Below, in pieces: positions 37,838 to 44,025 of a stretch of DNA of 64,000 bases (position 1 is the stretch's first letter; every line of letters starts with the position of its first letter). Origin of the DNA: Nevskia sp. (lineage in GTDB: Bacteria; Pseudomonadota; Gammaproteobacteria; Nevskiales; Nevskiaceae); NCBI GenBank assembly GCA_019689635.1, contig JADGHB010000001.1, positions 1 through 64,000 of the forward strand. Direction: 5' to 3'. Under the pieces are notes generated by a model. The model was not told where the DNA came from, made no database searches, and worked only from the letters and a program-made list of their open reading frames with translations. The position numbers and the translations under genes are program-made.

Positions 37838-37923
37838 GCGCGTTTGAGCTCGGTTCGCGTTCGGCGGGCCAGGATGGGCCGCCTCGATTCCGCGCCCAGC
37901 ATATCCGGGAGGCGGCCGGCGCG

Positions 37924-37943
37924 GCCTGCTGCAAACGAGTGAG
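37924..37943 (-). promoter_or_regulatory. 20-bp motif shared by two operon fronts (copy 1)
   Basis: GCCTGCTGCAAACGAGTGAG on the plus strand, that is CTCACTCGTTTGCAGCAGGC in the direction of the downstream genes, occurs identically at 43971-43990. This copy lies 87 bp before the DUF35 start. An exact 20-bp match in two non-coding gaps in front of two catabolic operons suggests an operator or activator site; no regulator can be named. The gap 37838-38046 also carries the rhomboid promoter. Confidence 0.5.
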
Positions 37944-37992
37944 CCCCGCGCGCGTGGCGCATCCCGCGGCGCGTGCGGCCGGCCCGGCGGCT

Positions 37993-38001
37993 TGCGATAA
38001 T
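37993..38001 (+). promoter_or_regulatory. extended -10 promoter for the rhomboid gene
   Basis: TGCGATAAT at 37993-38001 is an extended -10 (TGN plus GATAAT). No -35 is recognisable at 17 bp, as is common for this class. Transcription would start near 38008, downstream of the earlier in-frame start at 37939, which supports ATG 38047 as the true start of the rhomboid gene. Confidence 0.45.
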
Positions 38002-38046
38002 TTCCTTCATGCCGCCTGCCTTGCGCCGCGCCATCCCGAGCCCGCC

Positions 38047-38796
38047 ATGCTCCCGCTGAGCGATAGCGTGGCCCGCCGTCAGCCGCCGTTCGTCACCTGG
38101 GCGCTGATCGCGATCAACGTGCTGGTCTTCCTGCACGAGCTGGCCCTGCCGCCGCCGGCACGCGCCTTGTTTTTGCGCATCTACGCCCTGGTCCCCGCCG
38201 ACTACGCGCACGCCGGAAGTTTTTTCACGCACCCGCTGGACTACTACCCTTTCCTGACCAACGCGTTCCTGCACGGCGGCTGGCTGCACCTGATCTTCAA
38301 CCTGTGGACGCTGTGGCTGTTCGCGCCAGCCGTGGAGGACCGCCTGGGTGCCGCCCGCTTCCTGAGTTTTTACCTGGGCGCGGCGCTCGCGGCCTCGGTC
38401 ACCCATGCGTTTTTCAACGCCACGTCCACCGTGCCGGCCCTGGGCGCCTCGGGCGCCATCGCCGGCGTGATCGGCTGCTACGCGCGGCTGTTCCCTTTCG
38501 CGCGGCTCTTGCTGGTCGTGCCGATCCTGTTCTTTCCGTTCTTCTTCGAAGTGCCGGCGCTGGTGTTCGCCGCGCTGTGGTTTTTGATGCAAATGCTGCC
38601 GGGGCTTCTGTCCCTGGCCATGGAGCAGCCCGCGGGCGGCATCGCCTGGTGGGCGCACATCGGCGGTTTCGCGGCGGGCTGGCTGGCCACGCCCTGGCTG
38701 GTGCGCACCGGCCGCACGCGCCGGCGCTACTACGACGACGAAGGGATCTTCGGCTTCCTGCCCGACGGACGCCGCGATCGGAGGCCTTGGCGATGA
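38047..38796 (+). CDS. rhomboid family intramembrane serine protease
   Basis: The 249-residue product is a six-segment rhomboid. The catalytic dyad can be placed as Ser135 (ALGASGAIAG) and His204 (WWAHIGGFAAG), with the oxyanion Asn85 in HLIFNLWTLW and the loop-1 element LTNAFLHGGWLHL. It cleaves substrates within or near the membrane; no substrate is known. ATG 38047 is chosen because an earlier start at 37939 adds 36 low-complexity residues and would precede the likely promoter. It overlaps the next gene, another protease-fold protein, by 4 bp. Confidence 0.92.
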   Translation: MLPLSDSVARRQPPFVTWALIAINVLVFLHELALPPPARALFLRIYALVPADYAHAGSFFTHPLDYYPFLTNAFLHGGWLHLIFNLWTLWLFAPAVEDRLGAARFLSFYLGAALAASVTHAFFNATSTVPALGASGAIAGVIGCYARLFPFARLLLVVPILFFPFFFEVPALVFAALWFLMQMLPGLLSLAMEQPAGGIAWWAHIGGFAAGWLATPWLVRTGRTRRRYYDDEGIFGFLPDGRRDRRPWR

Positions 38797-39623
38797 ACCT
38801 GCTCGATTTGTTCTGGTTGTTCTTCATGTTCTCGGCCTTGCAGCCGGTGCTGCAGCGGCGCCTGCTCGAGGCCATGCGCACGCGCAAGATCGCCCAGATC
38901 GAGAAAAAACGCGACTCGCGCGTGATCCTGCTGGTGCATCGCTTGGAAACCATGCGCCTGTTGGGCTTCCCCGTGATGCGCTACATCGACGTCAACGACT
39001 CCGAGGAAGTGCTGCGCGCCATCCAGCTCACCGACGACGAAGTGCCGCTGGATCTCGTGCTGCACACGCCCGGCGGTCTGGTGCTCGCCGCCGTGCAGAT
39101 CGCGCGCGCCTTGCGCGCCCGCAAGGGCAAAGTGACGGTCTTCGTGCCGCACCACGCCATGTCCGGCGGCACCTTGATCGCGCTCGCCGCCGACGAGATC
39201 GTGATGTGCCCGCACTCGGTGCTCGGTCCCATCGATCCGCAGCTCGGGCAGACGCCCGCCGCCTCGCTGCTCAAGGTCGTGGAGCAAAAACCCATCGCCG
39301 AGATCGAGGATCAAACCCTGGCGCTGGCCGACGTGGCGCGCAAGGCGATCGCCCAGCTCAAGGACGTCGCGACCCATCTGCTCGGCAAACGCATGCCTCC
39401 GGAGGCCGCGGCGGCGCTGGCCGACAAACTGGCCTCCGGCACCTGGACCCACGACTACCCGATCTCGGCCGAGGAAGCCAAGGCGCTGGGCCTGCCGGTG
39501 CGCACCGACATGCCCGCCGACATCCTGGAGCTGATGACGCTCTACCCCCAGCCGGTGCGCGCGCAGGGCGGCGTGGAGTATCTGCCGGTGCCGCGCACGC
39601 GCGGCGCGCCGGGGCGTCATTGA
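38793..39623 (+). CDS. membrane-anchored Clp/SppA-fold serine protease (SDH proteinase family)
   Basis: The 276-residue product begins with a membrane segment (LLDLFWLFFMFSALQPVL) and then a ClpP/crotonase-like protease domain of the serine dehydrogenase proteinase (DUF114-like) family: LVLHTPGGLVLAAVQIARAL (89-108) and VPHHAMSGGTLIALAADEIVMCPHSVLGPIDPQLG, in which Ser124 is the probable nucleophile. The order and 4-bp overlap with the rhomboid gene indicate co-translation. Possible roles are membrane-protein quality control or trimming of rhomboid products; both are inference. Confidence 0.85.
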   Translation: MNLLDLFWLFFMFSALQPVLQRRLLEAMRTRKIAQIEKKRDSRVILLVHRLETMRLLGFPVMRYIDVNDSEEVLRAIQLTDDEVPLDLVLHTPGGLVLAAVQIARALRARKGKVTVFVPHHAMSGGTLIALAADEIVMCPHSVLGPIDPQLGQTPAASLLKVVEQKPIAEIEDQTLALADVARKAIAQLKDVATHLLGKRMPPEAAAALADKLASGTWTHDYPISAEEAKALGLPVRTDMPADILELMTLYPQPVRAQGGVEYLPVPRTRGAPGRH

Positions 39624-39671
39624 AACCTCCCCGACTCCGCGAGCGCCGGCGCTTCGGCTTCCGAACGCGGC

Positions 39672-39719
39672 GTGTATTGGGGTGTGTATTGGGGTGTGTA
39701 TTGGGGTGTGTATTGGGGC
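39672..39719 (+). repeat. 12-bp tandem repeat, four copies
   Basis: GTGTATTGGGGT is repeated four times without gaps (39672-39683, 39684-39695, 39696-39707, 39708-39719). The last copy ends in C instead of T. It lies in the 134-bp gap between the protease gene and the DUF1499 gene, is clearly richer in A/T than its surroundings, and ends 38 bp before the next ATG. It can be read as an open frame in both directions but shows no sign of being coding. Confidence 0.9.
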
Positions 39720-39757
39720 GTGCATCCGACCCGCGCGCGGCGCCGTAAAGGACGGAT

Positions 39758-40228
39758 ATGAATCTCTCGAGCGCGCTCCCAAGATTCGCCGCCTCCGGGC
39801 CGGTCTTGTTGCTGGCCGCATGCGCCAGCCTCAGCTCCCCGCCGGCCGGTCTGGTGAACGGCCGTCTGCCGCCCTGCTCGCCCGGACCGCATTGCGTCTC
39901 CAGCCAGGCCACCGACCCAGCGCACGCCGTGGACCCTTGGCAGCTACGAGATCCGGCGCAAGGCTGGGCGCGCGTGATCGCCCTGGTCGCCGCCCAGCCG
40001 CGCACTCGCATCGTCGCCCAGGATGGGCATTATCTGCACGCCGAGGTGTTGAGCCCCTCGCACCTGTTCACCGACGATCTCGAATTGCTGCGCGCTGCGG
40101 ACGGACGGGTGGATGTCCGCTCTTCCTCGCGCGTCGGCTATTACGATTTCGGCGTCAACCGCAAACGCGTCGCCGCGCTGCGCGCGGCGCTGGCGCAAGC
40201 GGGCGTCATCGCCGGCGCGGGCGGCTGA
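39758..40228 (+). CDS. DUF1499 lipoprotein
   Basis: The 156-residue product has a lipoprotein signal (GPVLLLAACAS, lipobox Cys22) and a DUF1499 domain: LPPCSPGPHCVSSQATD near residue 37, HYLHAEVLSPSHLFTDDLELL and RSSSRVGYYDFGVNRKRV near the C-terminus. The family is of unknown function and widespread in proteobacteria and plant plastids. It follows the 12-bp tandem repeat and converges with the CoA-transferase gene, leaving 30 bp between stops, where a GC-rich GGCCCG/CGGGCC hairpin (40232-40246) could act as a weak shared terminator. Confidence 0.85.
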   Translation: MNLSSALPRFAASGPVLLLAACASLSSPPAGLVNGRLPPCSPGPHCVSSQATDPAHAVDPWQLRDPAQGWARVIALVAAQPRTRIVAQDGHYLHAEVLSPSHLFTDDLELLRAADGRVDVRSSSRVGYYDFGVNRKRVAALRAALAQAGVIAGAGG

Positions 40229-40258
40229 TCGGGCCCGCGGCGGGCCGCTTTGCGGCGG

Positions 40259-42793
40259 CTATTTCCTGGCCGCCTCTTTCTCCAGCATGCCGGCCATGCC
40301 CGGCTTGGGCGCGCCAGCCTGAGCGGCCGCGGGTCTGGGCGGCATGCGCGGCGGACCGGCGAAGCCGATCGCCATCTGTTCCTCCAGCATCTTGATCTGC
40401 TCGTCGTCGTAACCCAGGCCGCGCAGGAGTTCCTGGGTGTGCTCGCCGACGACGAGCGGCCGGCCCTGGATCACGCCCGGGGTGTCCGACAAATCCACCA
40501 GCAAACCGATCTGGTCGAGCTTGCCGACCACCGGATGCGGATAGGACACCACCCAGCGGCGCTTGCGGAATTCCGGATCGTCGTGGAGTTTGCGCGAGAA
40601 ATCCTCGGAGACGATCTCCACCGGCACGCCGGCGGCATCCAGCGGCGCGAACCACTCCGCGGCCGCGGCGCGCATGAAGCGCTCTTCCAGGATGGCGGCC
40701 AGCGCCGCGTCGTTGCGACTGCGCGCGTCGGCATCGGCGAAGCGCGGATCGCGCACCAGTTCGGGCACGCCGAGCACGGCGCACAGCGCGTCCCAGTGCT
40801 CCTGGGTGAGCAGCAGCAGGCACAGCCAGCCCTGTTTCGTTGGGTAGATCCGATGACCGGCGGAGTAGCCGTACTGCAGGCCGTCGATCTGGGGCCGCGG
40901 CACGGGCCGGCCATCCGCGCGCGCCACCGCGTAAGAGGTGTTGAGCAACGCGGCATTGATGATGGAGGTGTCCACGAACTGCCCTTGACCGGTGCGGTCG
41001 CGGTGGTACAGCGCCTGGATCACGGCGATGGCGGACAGAAAACCGTTGCCGGTGTCGCCGAAGGACGTGAAGCTCCACAGCGGCTTGCCGCCGCGCGCCA
41101 TGCCGCCGTCCTCGTACTGGATGCCCGACAGGCAGGCGCCGGTCTGATCGTTGCCCGGCAGCCGCGAACGCGCTCCGGTCTCGAAGCCGCGCGTGTGGCA
41201 GTAGATCAGGTCGGGCTTGATCTTCTTGAGCGATTCGTAGTCGATCTTGAGCCGCTCGGCGGCGTCGTAGCGCATGTTGTGGTGCACGACGTCGGCGCGC
41301 TCGACGAGCTTCAAGAAGATCTCCATCGCGCGCGGGTCTTTCAGGTTGAGCGTGATGGACTGCTTGCCGCGGTTGGCCATGTAGGCGATGTGCACGCGGT
41401 GCCAGAAGAGGTCGTAAAGCCCATTGATCTTGATGACGCGCGCGCCCAAGTCGGACAACAGTTGCGTGCCGAACGGCCCGGCGATGGCCAGCCCCAGGTC
41501 GAGCACGGTGATGCCGTCCAGCGGCGTTGCGAGGTTCCTGCCGCCGGCGGACCTGGACCTGGCGGCCGGCACCGCCCGCGCCGCGGCGGCTTTCACCTGC
41601 GCCGTATGCTCGCCGACCGCCGGCGTGCGCGGATCGATGGTGTTCGGACAGGCGGAGAGCCGATAGGTCTGCCCTACCGTGCGAATGCGGCCCAGCTCGG
41701 GATCCTGCGTCTCGATCACGCAGCCGTCCTGAAGGAACAAGGGATCGTTGAGCGATTCCTCCAGCGAGCGCACCGGCTGCATGGTGACCTCGGCGATCGC
41801 GGCGGCCTCGGTCCATTCCTGCGCGGTGAACTTCTTGACCGCCTCGGCGAGGATCGGCTGGTAGTGCGCCATCACCAGGATTTCCTCGGGGCCGGTGCCG
41901 AAGCGGTCGGGATCGTTCTGCACGGTGAGATCGGGCGTGGCATTGAGGGTCGCACCCGCCGAGGCTTGCAGGATGAAGCGCGGATTGGGCACCCAGTTGT
42001 GGATCCAGCGGCCGTCCTTGCACTGGAAGTGTCCTTTCGGCGAACGGCTGCCGAGGATCCAGGAATCGAAACCCGGCGCGTCGATGTTCTCGGCGCGCTG
42101 CCACACGCCGGCGGCGCCGGCCAGCGCGCCCTGCAGCAAGGACGTTTCCACCGTCTGCCCGCGTCCGGTCAGTTCGCGCGCGCGCAGCGCGGCGGAAATG
42201 CCCAGGACTGCATTGAAACAAGCGCCCAAGCTCGGCCAATGAGACGCCACGAACAGCGGCCCCGGACGCGGCGCGCCCTGCAGCCAGTCGTCCGGAATCT
42301 CCAGATCGGGGAACGGATCGGGCCGGCCGGCGAGATGGTTGAGCGCGCCTTCCGGCCAGCCGCGCTGCTCCCACATCAAACCCGTGCGCGCCTGGACCAG
42401 GGCGTCGTAGGCGGGCCGGTCGGCATGCGCGTTGTCCCGGCCGTAGCCGGTGATCGAACAAAAGATCAGCCGCGGGTTGAGCGCGCGCAGGCGTTCGGCG
42501 GTGACCCCCAGCTTTTCTGCCGTCCGCGGCGCGTAACTCTCGACCAGCACGTCGGCGGTCTCGACCAGCGCGTCGAACTGCGCGCGCTCGGCGGGATCCT
42601 TGAGATCGAACACCGCGGATTTCTTGCCGCGCTGCCAGACCTTGTAGCCGAGCTGGAAGCGGAAAGGATCGCCGCCCGGCGGCTCGATCTTGATGACCTC
42701 CGCGCCGTGATCGGCGAGCAACATCGTGGCCATGGGGCCGGCGATGCCCCAGGACAGATCGAGGACGCGGATGCCGTTCAATACGCCTGCCAT
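40259..42793 (-). CDS. double-length class III (CaiB/BaiF) CoA-transferase
   Basis: The 844-residue product holds two complete CaiB/BaiF units in tandem. Unit 1 (about 1-385) starts NGIRVLDLSWGIAGPMATMLLADHG and has its catalytic-type Asp130 in DRPAYDALVQA. Unit 2 (about 425-790) starts DGITVLDLGLAIAGPFGTQLL and has an Asp at the matching place in RLPGNDQTG. The linker is Ala-rich. Class III enzymes normally work as interlaced dimers, so one chain could supply both halves. It ends in a Pro/Ala tail. It is cotranscribed after the amidohydrolase (13 bp gap). CoA transfer to a steroid-derived acid is a reasonable but unproven role. Confidence 0.88.
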   Translation of the reverse strand: MAGVLNGIRVLDLSWGIAGPMATMLLADHGAEVIKIEPPGGDPFRFQLGYKVWQRGKKSAVFDLKDPAERAQFDALVETADVLVESYAPRTAEKLGVTAERLRALNPRLIFCSITGYGRDNAHADRPAYDALVQARTGLMWEQRGWPEGALNHLAGRPDPFPDLEIPDDWLQGAPRPGPLFVASHWPSLGACFNAVLGISAALRARELTGRGQTVETSLLQGALAGAAGVWQRAENIDAPGFDSWILGSRSPKGHFQCKDGRWIHNWVPNPRFILQASAGATLNATPDLTVQNDPDRFGTGPEEILVMAHYQPILAEAVKKFTAQEWTEAAAIAEVTMQPVRSLEESLNDPLFLQDGCVIETQDPELGRIRTVGQTYRLSACPNTIDPRTPAVGEHTAQVKAAAARAVPAARSRSAGGRNLATPLDGITVLDLGLAIAGPFGTQLLSDLGARVIKINGLYDLFWHRVHIAYMANRGKQSITLNLKDPRAMEIFLKLVERADVVHHNMRYDAAERLKIDYESLKKIKPDLIYCHTRGFETGARSRLPGNDQTGACLSGIQYEDGGMARGGKPLWSFTSFGDTGNGFLSAIAVIQALYHRDRTGQGQFVDTSIINAALLNTSYAVARADGRPVPRPQIDGLQYGYSAGHRIYPTKQGWLCLLLLTQEHWDALCAVLGVPELVRDPRFADADARSRNDAALAAILEERFMRAAAAEWFAPLDAAGVPVEIVSEDFSRKLHDDPEFRKRRWVVSYPHPVVGKLDQIGLLVDLSDTPGVIQGRPLVVGEHTQELLRGLGYDDEQIKMLEEQMAIGFAGPPRMPPRPAAAQAGAPKPGMAGMLEKEAARK

Positions 42794-42806
42794 GTCGCTC
42801 CTTGTT

Positions 42807-43913
42807 TTATTGCAGCCCGAAGGTCCGCAGACCGTTGGTGGAGGTGATCTTGACGCGGTCGGCCTCGGGAATGCCCGCCTCGCGGAACTGGCTGACGACT
42901 TGCCGACGCGAGTTGGGCCAGCAGGTCGCCGGATGCGGGAAATCGGTGGACCAGTACAGGCAATCGGGACCGAAATAGTCGTAGGCCGCCTTCAACCCGC
43001 GCGGTTCGTACATGAAGGTGGCGCCCATCTGTCGCTTGAAGTATTCGGAGGGCAGAAGCTTGACGCCGGGGAACTCGTAGTGCTGGTGCATGCGCGCGTC
43101 CAGCACGGTTTCGAAATACCAAGGCAGCCAGCCCAGGCCGGGCTCGACCAGGATGACTTTCAGCTTCGGGTAGCGTTCCAGGGTGCCGGTCAAAATCCAG
43201 AAGGCGATCGACTCGGCCAGCGGCGCCCACGGCAGTCCGGTGAAAATGCCCTTCTGCGGCGTGGGATCGCGCCGGAACACGTCCCACAACTGGGCGCGCA
43301 CGTCGAGATGGTTGAGGATCGTGATGCCTGCCTCCTGGATCACCGACCACAGCGGGGCGTAGCGCGGATCGTGGACGTCGGGCAGCCCGTAATCCGAAGG
43401 AAACGGCGTGATCTGCACGCAGCGCGCTCGCTTGTCGCGCGCCAGCCGCTGCACTTCGGCCACCGCGAAGTCGATGTCGTACAGCGGCAACTGGTAGGCG
43501 GTCATCAGTCGCACGGGATCGACCGCGGCGAAATCCGCCATCGCATCGTTGTACCCCCGGAACACTTCCTTCCAGTGGTGGCCCATGAGCTGCGGATTGA
43601 CGATCTTGGCGCCGGAGATCTCGGGAAAGATCACTTCCGCATAAACCCCGTCGCGGTCCATGGCCGCAAGCTTGGCGTGCGGCTCGAAATGGCCGGGATC
43701 CTTGGCCGCCTCGGGATCGACGAAGTCTTCCAGCTCCAGATTCTTCTGCCCGCCGCGCAGGACACGGGCGGCATATTCTTCCGCGGTCTTGTTCGCCTCG
43801 TCCCATACCGCGTGCAGCTCGCGCCGCAGCCGCGCCTTGATCCAGGCGTCGGTGAAGTGGACGTGGGAGTCCACGGAAACCAGGCGTTCGGTGGCGAGAG
43901 CGGCGTCGTTCAT
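42807..43913 (-). CDS. amidohydrolase-2 family (ACMSD-like) metal enzyme
   Basis: The 368-residue product belongs to the amidohydrolase 2 superfamily, which includes ACMSD and related decarboxylases and hydrolases. Metal ligands are visible as DSHVHF near the N-terminus, a mid-chain histidine (TILNHLDVRAQLW) and the C-terminal aspartate in YWSTDFPHPA. ATG 43913 follows a strong GGAGGAAG ribosome site; a TTG four codons earlier is less likely. It is the first gene of a short operon with the double CoA-transferase. A 20-bp motif identical to one before the Ltp2 operon lies 58-77 bp upstream. Hydrolysis or decarboxylation of a ring-derived CoA intermediate is a guess. Confidence 0.85.
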   Translation of the reverse strand: MNDAALATERLVSVDSHVHFTDAWIKARLRRELHAVWDEANKTAEEYAARVLRGGQKNLELEDFVDPEAAKDPGHFEPHAKLAAMDRDGVYAEVIFPEISGAKIVNPQLMGHHWKEVFRGYNDAMADFAAVDPVRLMTAYQLPLYDIDFAVAEVQRLARDKRARCVQITPFPSDYGLPDVHDPRYAPLWSVIQEAGITILNHLDVRAQLWDVFRRDPTPQKGIFTGLPWAPLAESIAFWILTGTLERYPKLKVILVEPGLGWLPWYFETVLDARMHQHYEFPGVKLLPSEYFKRQMGATFMYEPRGLKAAYDYFGPDCLYWSTDFPHPATCWPNSRRQVVSQFREAGIPEADRVKITSTNGLRTFGLQ

Positions 43914-43970
43914 GGCTTCCTCCAACGCTTCGGGCGCACCGCTGCACTTTGCGCGCGAGCGCGCCGCGGC

Positions 43971-43990
43971 GCCTGCTGCAAACGAGTGAG
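43971..43990 (-). promoter_or_regulatory. 20-bp motif shared by two operon fronts (copy 2)
   Basis: Identical to 37924-37943. It lies 58 bp before the amidohydrolase ATG and 36 bp from the end of the RND gene, so it sits in the 112-bp gap between two minus-strand genes. Both copies have the same orientation relative to the gene they precede. The flanking bases differ, which argues against a recent duplication of a larger piece. Confidence 0.5.
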
Positions 43991-44025
43991 ATCGCGCCTG
44001 GAAGGATTCCTCCGGACCCGCTCGT

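Noticed and set aside
37939-38046. Earlier start of the rhomboid gene
   Set aside because: The extension is low complexity and would begin upstream of the likely extended -10 promoter.
39672-39719. Short repeats considered as a CRISPR array
   Set aside because: The 12-bp units are contiguous with no spacers, and no cas gene is near.
37924-43990. The 20-bp identical motif considered as attL/attR of an integrated element
   Set aside because: The DNA between the copies holds ordinary genes of the same style as the flanks, with no recombinase, phage or plasmid gene.
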